This document shows, one piece after another, positions 1 through 6,581 of a stretch of DNA of 37,678 bases. How positions within the stretch are numbered: the first letter of the stretch is position 1; each line of letters opens with the position of its first letter. A model generated the notes under the pieces. The model was not told the DNA's origin. It saw only the letters and a list, made by a program, of their open reading frames with translations, and did not search any database. This DNA comes from Cyanobium sp. ARS6 (GTDB lineage: Bacteria > Cyanobacteriota > Cyanobacteriia > PCC-6307 > Cyanobiaceae). The stretch is from the NCBI GenBank assembly GCA_002687115.1, contig NYZI01000130.1:1-37678 (forward strand), written 5' to 3'. The translations under genes were made by a program, and so were the position numbers.

Positions 1-99
1 ATTGTGGAAGACCGCAAGCAAGACGCTGCAAGCCTCTATCTCGAGTTCTGCCGTCCGGAAAGCCGGGCAATCGAGCTGTCGGTGCATCCCCACCACTAA
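1..99 (+). CDS. C-terminal end of a hypothetical protein (partial)
   Basis: Frame 1 is open from the first base of the window and ends at a TAA at 97-99. It encodes 32 residues ending in a His-rich tail (VHPHH). The gene starts outside the window, so only its tail is seen and I cannot name the family. The next plus-strand gene starts 6 bases later at 106, so the two are probably cotranscribed. The composition (RPESRAIEL) is typical of real coding sequence. Confidence 0.55.
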   Translation: MVEDRKQDAASLYLEFCRPESRAIELSVHPHH

Positions 100-105
100 A
101 GAGCT

Positions 106-612
106 ATGGACCAACGAGAACGGGTTCAGCAGCTTTGCGAAGACCACTCTGGAGATCTCCGCAGGCTTGCAGCCGATGTTGCGGAACATCGTCAGTGGGA
201 CCTGGCCCTGCCTGTTGCTGTGATCGACGCCCGCACTGACAGACGTCGTTTCCACGTCACTGCAGTGGGGACGATCGGCAATATTGTTCGGGTCTCCACG
301 ACCATCGACCATCCGTTGATGCAACAGCTGTTCGAATTGATCCAAACCCGAAGCGATGACTCGGCTTTAGAGCTGATGCTCAGCAATGCCCACAACGGAG
401 AGGAGTTTGCAGCCGTGTTCGAGATGTACCGCGAAGAACGCAGCGCTGGAGCACCTCTGTGGAGCGCATCGGATGCTGCTTCGTTCGTCGTCAAATCCAG
501 GGAAGCATTCGATGACCGTGAGCTCGCAATCGTGGCCCTTCTGCCCAGCGATCCACATGATGTTCTGACCTTTGGCATCCCGCTCCGGTATTACGGGATC
601 TCAACAAGCTGA
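106..612 (+). CDS. Hypothetical protein, 168 aa
   Basis: ATG at 106 follows the stop of the preceding gene by 6 bases. The protein is soluble and mixed alpha/beta in composition, with no signal peptide or membrane segment. It has an acidic middle part (residues about 80-110, TRSDDSALELM) and a hydrophobic C-terminal part (DDRELAIVALLPSDPHDV). I recognise no domain and assign no function. Codon use matches the surrounding core genes and the antisense ORF over it is a shadow. Probably cotranscribed with the partial gene upstream. Confidence 0.7.
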   Translation: MDQRERVQQLCEDHSGDLRRLAADVAEHRQWDLALPVAVIDARTDRRRFHVTAVGTIGNIVRVSTTIDHPLMQQLFELIQTRSDDSALELMLSNAHNGEEFAAVFEMYREERSAGAPLWSASDAASFVVKSREAFDDRELAIVALLPSDPHDVLTFGIPLRYYGISTS

Positions 613-640
613 ACCGGGGCGCTGGACTATCAGCCGTCAG

Positions 641-856
641 TCAAGACTGAAGATCCACCCGAGCATGCAGGCGCAGCAGCGCATCTTCTGCAGCCGAGAG
701 CTCACGCTCGGTCAACAACCAACGCTCATTGCCGAACGGAAGACTGGCCACCTGATCAGACAGTTCCAGCTGCAGCTGCTGGCACCGCTCAGCCAGCGTC
801 GCACTGAGCTGAAGGAAATGCCGTTGAATCAAGCAGGAGGGTGCAGCAATGGTCAA
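641..856 (-). CDS. Small hypothetical protein, about 71 aa, TTG start
   Basis: This minus-strand reading frame ends at TGA 641-643. It has no internal ATG. The best start is TTG at 856-854, with an AAGGGG Shine-Dalgarno sequence about 6 bases upstream; a longer TTG start at 895 has no such site. The product is a helical, Leu/Glu/Gln-rich soluble protein (LAERCQQLQLELSDQ, then ERELSAAEDALLRL) suggestive of a short coiled coil or helical bundle. No family is recognised. It fills the gap between two plus-strand genes, converging with the 168-aa gene. Confidence 0.5.
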   Translation of the reverse strand: MTIAAPSCLIQRHFLQLSATLAERCQQLQLELSDQVASLPFGNERWLLTERELSAAEDALLRLHARVDLQS

Positions 857-936
857 AATGGCCCCTTGGAACGGACGGATGAGATTCTGGCACAAGAACC
901 TGGATACAAAAGCTTTTTGATCATCCCCCAGCTCCG

Positions 937-1860
937 GTGCTGAACCTCCTCTGGGAGATGGCTCCCTGCCTCCTCGGGGGGGCAGTCATTGGACGATGGC
1001 GATCACAGTGGATCGCTCCCCTGGCCTCTCCGCTGGTTCGTTTCGGCGTTCCTGTGAGCCTGATGGGACTGCTGCTGCATGGCGGCCTCAACAGTTCATT
1101 GTTCGGCATTGCACTGCTCGCGGTTGCGGCCATCACCCTGATGCTGGTGATCCTGCACTGGCTCGGTGCAGGCATCACCACCCTGGGCCGACCGGATCTG
1201 CAACTGGGCAGCTGCATCGGCAACACGGCCTACTTCGGGATTCCAGCCACCCTGGCCCTGCTTCCACCGGAGGCACTGCCGGTGAGCATTGGTTACGACC
1301 TGGGTGCCACCCTTTTGGTCTGGAGCCTGGGGCCTCTCTGGCTGACCAGGAAAAACCAAGTCGACACCTCCCACAGGCGTTGGCGCGATCTGTTGGGACA
1401 TCTCAGTGCCAGCCCTGCAACACGTGGACTGCTCGGGGCACTGATCGTGAAAGCGAGCCCATGGCATGAGTCGATCCGTGATGCTCTTTGGCTGCCATCA
1501 CGCGCTGTCATCGTGCTGGCGCTGGTGGTGGTGGGAATGCGACTGGGGGATATCGCAGCACGGAAGCTGAAGGGTCCAGGCCTAGATCTGGGTGCACCGC
1601 TGCTCTGCAAGCTTGTGGTGTTTCCCACTCTGGTGCTGCTGATCAGCCTGGCCTGTCCACTGCCTGGCTACGCACGGCAGGCGTTGGTTCTGCAAGCAGC
1701 AGCTCCTACAGCAATTTCCGTTTTGCTCATCGTTGAATCAGAACAGCTGAACGCCACGGGACCGTCACAACTGATCCTGATCAGCACGATGGCAGCTCTG
1801 ATCAGCGTCCCTCTGTGGGGATTGCTGGTCAGTCCACTGAGCGGAACACCCGGAACGTGA
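937..1860 (+). CDS. AEC-family (auxin efflux carrier-like) membrane transporter
   Basis: A 307-aa polytopic inner-membrane protein with about ten hydrophobic segments in two halves separated by a short hydrophilic stretch near residues 130-150 (TRKNQVDTSHRRW). The central motif GSCIGNTAYFGIPATLALL matches the conserved N-x-x-F-G-I-P region of the AEC (PF03547) family. C-terminal helices carry the family's 'LQAAAPTA' pattern before a final hydrophobic helix. AEC members export or exchange small organic anions or auxin-like acids; the substrate here cannot be read. The start is GTG at 937; an ATG at 958 is a possible alternative. The length is usual for the family. Confidence 0.82.
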   Translation: MLNLLWEMAPCLLGGAVIGRWRSQWIAPLASPLVRFGVPVSLMGLLLHGGLNSSLFGIALLAVAAITLMLVILHWLGAGITTLGRPDLQLGSCIGNTAYFGIPATLALLPPEALPVSIGYDLGATLLVWSLGPLWLTRKNQVDTSHRRWRDLLGHLSASPATRGLLGALIVKASPWHESIRDALWLPSRAVIVLALVVVGMRLGDIAARKLKGPGLDLGAPLLCKLVVFPTLVLLISLACPLPGYARQALVLQAAAPTAISVLLIVESEQLNATGPSQLILISTMAALISVPLWGLLVSPLSGTPGT

Positions 1861-2473
1861 GGTTGAGCCTCGCTTGTTTCACACGCTTTCGCACCGGCAA
1901 GCCATGCATCCAGAGTTTTTGACAATCAGGATCCATCAGCAGCAGGTCGCCGTCATCAAGATGGACATCGCAACGCGTTCCACTGAATCGATGGCGGAAC
2001 TGCAGATCTCTGCTCGATCCAAGCGACAAGGAAGCAATCGGAAATGACGGATCAATCTCAGGTTCGTCATCAGCATGCCAACCCATCCGGTCCTGACCAT
2101 CCCGGTAGAGATTGAAAAGACAGCCATTGAATGGCGCTGAGCTCCGGGACGAGACAAGATCCAGAAGAGGCAGGAACCAGTCAGGCCAGCCCTCGCCTCG
2201 ATGCACCGCTCCGCTGTACCGATAGGACACCTGGCGATCGGCCAGAAAAGCCGTGAGTCTTGGCACCAGATGCCATCGTCCATAAACGCGCACCTCCGGT
2301 TGCTCCCAGCTGATCAGCTCAACACAGCGGTCCATCCAGATCCGGCTGATGTCCGCTGGCAGCCAGGCCGGTTCGTGAGTCCAGTTCACCGCCACAACGT
2401 CTTCGTCTGCGGCCATCCCCTGCACACCATCAAGGTGAAACACTTTGGCGCCCACTCCGCACTGATGGAGCAT
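1829..2473 (-). CDS. AlkB-like 2-oxoglutarate/Fe(II) dioxygenase
   Basis: A 214-aa protein of the AlkB superfamily, which removes alkyl groups from damaged bases (for example 1-methyladenine, 3-methylcytosine) by oxidation. The iron-binding triad is visible as HAD (His133, Asp135) and His190 (KLWMHGLP). The 2-oxoglutarate-binding signature RLNLTFR is at residues 202-208. The N-terminal half has the ALKBH2/3-like pattern PRLTAF...YRYSG and NLYRDGQDRMGWH. The frame is open further upstream, but the ATG at 2473 is preferred because a longer start would overlap the divergent gene beginning at 2526. Its 3' end overlaps the convergent transporter gene by 32 bp. Substrate (DNA or RNA) is inferred only from family. 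Confidence 0.88.
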   Translation of the reverse strand: MLHQCGVGAKVFHLDGVQGMAADEDVVAVNWTHEPAWLPADISRIWMDRCVELISWEQPEVRVYGRWHLVPRLTAFLADRQVSYRYSGAVHRGEGWPDWFLPLLDLVSSRSSAPFNGCLFNLYRDGQDRMGWHADDEPEIDPSFPIASLSLGSSRDLQFRHRFSGTRCDVHLDDGDLLLMDPDCQKLWMHGLPVRKRVKQARLNLTFRVFRSVD

Positions 2474-2525
2474 GAAGACGGATAACAGCGTGATCGAAGT
2501 TGCCGGCCACAGCCCATAGATTGCA

Positions 2526-2831
2526 ATGATGGGAGCAAGGATCACTCTGGAAACGTTCCTGAAGCGAGCCAAACAGCGCTTCGGTGATCAGTTCGACTAC
2601 TCCGGCATTCAGTGGCGCAGCTACAAGAGCCCGGTGAAAATCCGCTGTTGCAAACATCCTGTACAGGAAATCACCATCACTCCTGAGCGGCACCTACAGA
2701 CCACCGGCGGTTGTAAACATTGCCTGCGTGAGCGCCGGGTGGAAGCCCTAGAGCGTGAACTCAACAGATCATCAGCTCAGCCTGCTGCAGAAGTCCCTCG
2801 ACCCACAGCCGGGGCGATAGCAGCTGAATGA
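2526..2831 (+). CDS. Small DUF723-like zinc-finger protein, 101 aa
   Basis: Residues about 8-70 follow the DUF723 pattern: FLKRAKQRFGDQFDYS, then a lysine/arginine-rich strand (YKSPVKIRC), a Cys-Cys-x-His pair (CCKH), and a closing GCKHC. Cys/His spacing suggests one bound zinc. DUF723 is known mainly from phage and homing-endonuclease-associated proteins, where it is an accessory DNA-binding part; here it stands alone with a short acidic/Ala-rich tail. Start is ATG at 2526 (a second ATG follows at once). It diverges from the AlkB-like gene, with 52 bases between the chosen starts. A nucleic-acid-binding role is inferred. Confidence 0.65.
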   Translation: MMGARITLETFLKRAKQRFGDQFDYSGIQWRSYKSPVKIRCCKHPVQEITITPERHLQTTGGCKHCLRERRVEALERELNRSSAQPAAEVPRPTAGAIAAE

Positions 2832-2839
2832 CGACTGGT

Positions 2840-2974
2840 TCAGCCGTGCAGCTTTTCAAACCAGAACCCTGCCAGCTGCCAGCTGGAGAGCAGAAAGATT
2901 CCCAGGAACAACCAGTTGAGCCATGCAGGACGCTCCTTCTTTTCGAACATGCAAACTGGGGAAGTTGAACTCAT
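2840..2974 (-). CDS. Small single-pass membrane protein, 44 aa
   Basis: ATG at 2974-2972 opens a 44-codon frame ending at TGA 2842-2840. The sequence reads as a short polar N-terminus (MSSTSPVCMFEKKERP), one strongly hydrophobic helix (WLNWLFLGIFLLSSWQLAGF) and a short basic/aromatic tail. The helix is flanked by Lys/Arg on the N-terminal side, which predicts the N-terminus in the cytoplasm. I recognise no family. The frame is convincing because of the tidy polar-helix-polar layout and because it fits exactly between neighbours, ending 8 bases from the stop of the zinc-finger gene. Confidence 0.55.
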   Translation of the reverse strand: MSSTSPVCMFEKKERPAWLNWLFLGIFLLSSWQLAGFWFEKLHG

Positions 2975-3028
2975 TTTCGCCCAAGTCAGCGTCAAATCAA
3001 TCAGAATTATCCAAACGACATTGATTGA

Positions 3029-3217
3029 TTAAATACTGTCAATCTGCAGGGCTCTCTTGAGATCATGCATACCCTCAAGCTGCTGATGCACAGACTTTAA
3101 TTGTCTCTGAATGTGATCGCTCTGGGGGAGACCATTGAGTGATGCGAGTGCGAGCTCAAGATGCTGCTTGGCATCAATGAGAAGACGACATTCAAGACTG
3201 CCAGGTTCATAGCTCAT
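3029..3217 (-). CDS. Small helical hypothetical protein, 62 aa
   Basis: The best start is ATG at 3217 (MSYEPGS), giving 62 residues; the frame is open to 3277 but that part looks like leader noise. The product is largely helical with heptad-like Leu spacing (LLIDAKQHLELALASL; IQRQLKSVHQQLEGM), consistent with a small coiled-coil or helical hairpin. No signal peptide or metal motif is seen. It lies just downstream of the EcsC-like gene on the same strand (78-bp gap) and could be read with it. Function unknown. Confidence 0.6.
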   Translation of the reverse strand: MSYEPGSLECRLLIDAKQHLELALASLNGLPQSDHIQRQLKSVHQQLEGMHDLKRALQIDSI

Positions 3218-3295
3218 GCGCAGAAAGCACCTCTCACCATTCAGCAACAGACCTTTAACAACAGCTGTGTGAATCACAACAATCTGATGTATTGA

Positions 3296-3961
3296 TCATG
3301 GCTCCAGCCCCTGATCACACACTTCGACATCAACAACCCTCACCGTTTCCATGCACTGGTTGGAGAGGTAGCGAAGGGTGCGGTTCCTCACCACCTCAAC
3401 TTCCATGGCGTTCCAGGCACCACCGATCACGCAGCCGACGAGGGGGATCGTCTTGGTGATCAAGGCCCTCTGAGTCACCCTGCGACCGAAAACCTTTGTG
3501 ATCACTGCATTGATCAAACGCAGGCTGTGTTGATTAATCAGGAGCAACACAAAGTCCCGCGTAGCTGTCTTGGCAGCCTTGAGACCGAACTCGGCAGCAA
3601 ACTGACTGATCACACTCGAGCCCAGCACAGGAACGAGCAATTCGAAACGAGCTGTATCGCTGTCGAGGAAACCGGGAATCAACAGCTCGGCGGCACAGGC
3701 AGCGGCAAATAACTGAGCTCGGGTGGCGATGGAAAGATCTGCCAGCGCACCAGCCATGCTCAGCAGCGGATTCGCGGCAAGGCCCATGGCAGCTCCAGCC
3801 GTGATCACGCGCAAACGCACGTCGCCGAAGGCCTGCTCTGCGAGCTCCTGGGTCGTCGCCTGCGGAAAACGTCGCCGAAGCAGCATCACTTCCTGGCGGA
3901 CTGTGCAGACATCGAAACCAATCACCCAGTCGAGATACTCGGCAACCGAGCTGAGCGGCAA
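3296..3961 (-). CDS. EcsC-like protein, 221 aa
   Basis: The frame begins at a TTG (3961) preceded at close range by a GGGGGA ribosome-binding sequence; no ATG is available upstream before a stop. The protein is rich in Ala/Leu helices of moderate hydrophobicity. Its C-terminal third carries TKTIPLVGCVIGGAWNAMEV followed by a basic stretch, which resembles the conserved end of EcsC-family proteins (PF12787). It has no classical signal peptide and may be membrane-associated. The biochemical role of EcsC relatives is poorly defined, so I give none. It is divergent from the DUF938 gene across a 194-bp region that must hold both promoters. Confidence 0.6.
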   Translation of the reverse strand: MPLSSVAEYLDWVIGFDVCTVRQEVMLLRRRFPQATTQELAEQAFGDVRLRVITAGAAMGLAANPLLSMAGALADLSIATRAQLFAAACAAELLIPGFLDSDTARFELLVPVLGSSVISQFAAEFGLKAAKTATRDFVLLLINQHSLRLINAVITKVFGRRVTQRALITKTIPLVGCVIGGAWNAMEVEVVRNRTLRYLSNQCMETVRVVDVEVCDQGLEP

Positions 3962-4155
3962 AGCAGTCCCCCGAACGATTACCTCAACTTATCGGCAATG
4001 AATGCTGGCTTCATGCCCAACTTGTGGAAGGCATCCCCCAGCACTAGCGGGCAAGACGATCATGGTCTGAAACCTGCTGAAATTCTGGCTCGAAAGCACC
4101 CTGGACAACAAATCAAACGGTCCATCAACGGGCCGGTCACCACAGCCCTGATCGA

Positions 4156-4779
4156 ATGAATTCCAGCTTCGGCGATGAACGCCTGTTCTTCCCAGCAACC
4201 CAGCGCAACCGTGCCCCCATCGGCGATGTTCTGGCGGAACAACTCCAGTGCACAGGATTGGTTCTGGAAATTGCCAGCGGGTCAGGCGAGCACGGCGTCA
4301 GCTTCCAGAAACGCTTCCCGAAGCTCACCTGGCAGTGCAGCGATCCTGATCCTGAGCATTGCCGCAGCATTGATGCCTGGATCCGCCACGAGCAGCTGAC
4401 GCAGCAGATGCCAGCAGCCCTGATGCTGGATGTCAGAGACCCCGACTGGCTGGAACAGCTGCAGGAGCCTGTCCAGGCTGTGGTGGCGATCAACCTGCTC
4501 CATATTTCAGCCTGGGATTGCACCACTGCTCTGTTGCGGCAATCGGCAGCTCTGCTGCCGAGCGGAGGAAAGCTTTGCGTCTATGGGCCCTTCAGTGTGG
4601 ATGGCCGTCACGTCAGCGCAAGCAATATCAGCTTTGATGCCTCTCTGCACCAGAGCAATCCCGCCTGGGGAGTAAGGGACCAAACAACGGTTTTAAGAGA
4701 GGCCTGTGAAGCTGGCTTGACACTGCAGAACATCGCTCTGATGCCTGCCAACAACCGCATGATCACCTGGATCCGCTGA
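4156..4779 (+). CDS. DUF938 family, SAM-methyltransferase-like protein
   Basis: A 207-aa protein with a Rossmann methyltransferase core. The N-terminus reads FFPATQRNRAPIGDVL, a DUF938 (PF06080) hallmark. Motif I is LEIASGSGEHGVSF at about residues 37-50, followed by the acidic QCSDPDPE. NLLHISAW near residue 115 and the GGKLCVYGPF strand complete the fold. Family members are predicted SAM-dependent methyltransferases with unknown substrates. The length is usual for the family and the ATG at 4156 is well placed. Confidence 0.88.
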   Translation: MNSSFGDERLFFPATQRNRAPIGDVLAEQLQCTGLVLEIASGSGEHGVSFQKRFPKLTWQCSDPDPEHCRSIDAWIRHEQLTQQMPAALMLDVRDPDWLEQLQEPVQAVVAINLLHISAWDCTTALLRQSAALLPSGGKLCVYGPFSVDGRHVSASNISFDASLHQSNPAWGVRDQTTVLREACEAGLTLQNIALMPANNRMITWIR

Positions 4780-4955
4780 GTCCACGAGACCCTGTGCAGG
4801 CACTCAGCAGAGACTGAAGGCGGACTCCACGGGTTCAGAGCGGCAACAAACAGGCTTCAGAGGTTGAAAGCGACCCTCAAGCAACTGCACAGTAACTCTC
4901 TGGTTGCCGTGCAGTATCTCCAGGCTATGGTGCAGCCGAAGCAAAGACCCATCGG

Positions 4956-5192
4956 ATGGCGCCCCCACGGGAAAATCAGGTGAAGCTCACTGTCTCCGTC
5001 CCGCCAAGCCTGCATGTCCTGCTGCGCAGCTGGGCTCAGTGTGAGGGGCGCGAGCTGACCAGCGTGGTCCTGCAGTGTGTGGAGCTGTCAGTACGACAAC
5101 TGAAAAGCAACGGATCAATCCCCGCTGGTGCTGTGCGGAACTACGAACTGGCCTGTGAAGAGCGTCTGGCCGCCGGCAGCGCAACGCCATGA
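4956..5192 (+). CDS. Small ribbon-helix-helix-like protein, 78 aa
   Basis: The N-terminal half (VKLTVSVPPSLHVLLRSWA, then ELTSVVLQCVELSVRQL) fits a ribbon-helix-helix fold: a short beta strand followed by two helices with a tight turn, as in CopG/Arc-type DNA-binding proteins. The C-terminal part is helical and acidic. Its stop overlaps the next gene's start in ATGA (5189-5192), so the two are translationally coupled. It could be an autoregulator of the pair, but a DNA target is not visible. The 176 bp upstream must hold the promoter; I see no clear operator. Confidence 0.6.
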   Translation: MAPPRENQVKLTVSVPPSLHVLLRSWAQCEGRELTSVVLQCVELSVRQLKSNGSIPAGAVRNYELACEERLAAGSATP

Positions 5193-5605
5193 ACATTCTT
5201 CAGATCGAAGACGCACTGCTGGCTCCCTGCATGGATGCCGTGATCGCCGTCACTGAGCGCTACCAATTCCTCGAACTCCACCGCGGTGCGCGTGTTTTCA
5301 CCGCTTACAGAGAGATCGACCATGTGATGTACCTGGGGTTCCACGACGATCTGACGGAACGCTCCCTCACGCAACTCAGGGAGCGGGATTTCCAGTTGCT
5401 GGCGGCCAGAGAAGGGACTCGTCGCGAGCACCGGTTGCTGCTGCTCACCCTGAAGGAGATCGGCTATGCAGCAAGTTATGGGGAGGGTTACTACAAAGCC
5501 TCACGATCCCTCGCCCGCCATCTGCGCAACCTCGGATGGCCATTGGGAACGCTCGCACAGCTACTCAACACTCCGCGCATCAACAGGGAAGATCCCACCG
5601 GTTGA
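5189..5605 (+). CDS. Hypothetical protein, 138 aa, coupled to RHH gene
   Basis: Start ATG 5189 overlaps the stop of the ribbon-helix-helix gene by 4 bases. The product is soluble with charged helices in the middle (DDLTERSLTQLRERDFQLLAA; the stretch GTRREHRLLLLTLKEIGY) and a Tyr/Arg-rich segment after it (SYGEGYYKASRSLARHLR). No known catalytic motif is evident. The arrangement (small RHH protein, then an overlapping larger partner) resembles toxin-antitoxin operons, but the sequence matches no toxin family I know and could as well be a core picocyanobacterial pair. It converges with the secreted-protein gene ending at 5608. Confidence 0.65.
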   Translation: MNILQIEDALLAPCMDAVIAVTERYQFLELHRGARVFTAYREIDHVMYLGFHDDLTERSLTQLRERDFQLLAAREGTRREHRLLLLTLKEIGYAASYGEGYYKASRSLARHLRNLGWPLGTLAQLLNTPRINREDPTG

Positions 5606-5607
5606 CA

Positions 5608-5850
5608 CTAGAAATTCATCCAGTCGCCCGATCCGTACCAGCCGAAGGGCATGTCACCCCAGTCGTCACCGACCAGTTGCTGATCGGTGGGCATCGGCCC
5701 CGAACTGGGTTGGGAACCGTCAATACAACCTTCAGGTGAGGTGAAACCACTGGAAAAGGCCTCACAGTTCACGAGACCTTGCTGAGACCTCGCCACCGAG
5801 GCCACACCAAACAACAACAACGAGGCTGCAGCACAAGCAAGCAGGCGCAT
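5608..5850 (-). CDS. Small secreted protein, 80 aa
   Basis: ATG at 5850 gives an 80-residue protein with a clear Sec signal peptide (MRLLACAAASLLLFGVASVA, cleavage near ARS-QQ). The mature part is short and acidic/aromatic with two cysteines (NCEAF, EGCIDG) that could form a disulfide, and a Gly/Trp/Asp-rich end (DDWGDMPFGWYGSGDWMNF). The frame extends further upstream but the signal peptide fixes this start. Function unknown. It lies just downstream of the SGNH hydrolase gene on the same strand (34-bp gap) and may belong to that transcript. Confidence 0.7.
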   Translation of the reverse strand: MRLLACAAASLLLFGVASVARSQQGLVNCEAFSSGFTSPEGCIDGSQPSSGPMPTDQQLVGDDWGDMPFGWYGSGDWMNF

Positions 5851-5884
5851 GATCAATCCGCTGACAACTCGATTCTGATGCTGA

Positions 5885-6553
5885 TCAGCAGGGCATAACT
5901 TGTTGCAACGGCTGGAGCCCAGCCCATTGTTGGAGCGCACTCCATGCGCGCAGGCGCTGCTCGATCCATGAATGACCCAGTGCATTGAGGTGAATCCCAT
6001 CGGACTCCAGCCACTGCAGCCAGTCAGGCTCAGCCTGCATGGCCCTGTGAAGGGAGAGATAGGGAACATCCGCCTCCAGACAGGCTTCCTCGATCTGGGC
6101 TTCATGCAACGCAATGTCGCTGTTGCGGTACCAGAGACAGTCGGCAAACGGCATCGCGTATTCATCAACAGGCGTCAATCCGAGTGCAAAAACGGAGCAG
6201 TGGGGCTGAATGGCCCGCAGCAGCTGTTCAAAGCCGTAGCGAAAGGCCTGCGCGTCTAGGGGTTGTCGGCCGTCAGCGCGACCGCCCCGAGCCGTGTCGT
6301 TAAGCCCCACCGACAGCAACATGGCCTCGGGCTTCTTCCGGCGCAATTCTCCTCGGCAAGACCACTCTCGTTCCCATCGGGCTGACACCGCCTCGAGACC
6401 GTCACCGCGAACACCCAGCCCGTAGATCAGTGGTGCATCCGGAAGCTGCATCCAGTGACAGCGAAGACGTTCACACCAACCGCCCCTCTCACGATCACCC
6501 CAGCCCACCACGCCGCTGTCTCCGATCACGATCAGTTGACGGGGAGCCCGCAT
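5885..6553 (-). CDS. SGNH/GDSL-type hydrolase (esterase-like)
   Basis: A 222-aa protein of the SGNH hydrolase superfamily. Block I is LIVIGDSGVVGWGD (catalytic Ser in GDS), block II Gly lies in YGLGVRGDGLE, block III is SVGLNDTARGG (Asn of GxND), and block V is DGIHLNALGH (catalytic Asp and His). All four defining residues are therefore present. There is no signal peptide, so it should act in the cytoplasm; the substrate is unknown. ATG 6553 is chosen because it lies 28 bases after the phnE stop and directly precedes the first strand. It closes the phnD-phnC-phnE run, so a link to the imported compound is possible but only inferred from position. Confidence 0.85.
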   Translation of the reverse strand: MRAPRQLIVIGDSGVVGWGDRERGGWCERLRCHWMQLPDAPLIYGLGVRGDGLEAVSARWEREWSCRGELRRKKPEAMLLSVGLNDTARGGRADGRQPLDAQAFRYGFEQLLRAIQPHCSVFALGLTPVDEYAMPFADCLWYRNSDIALHEAQIEEACLEADVPYLSLHRAMQAEPDWLQWLESDGIHLNALGHSWIEQRLRAWSALQQWAGLQPLQQVMPC

Positions 6554-6581
6554 CCATTCACCGCTGTTGAGCTGAACAGAG

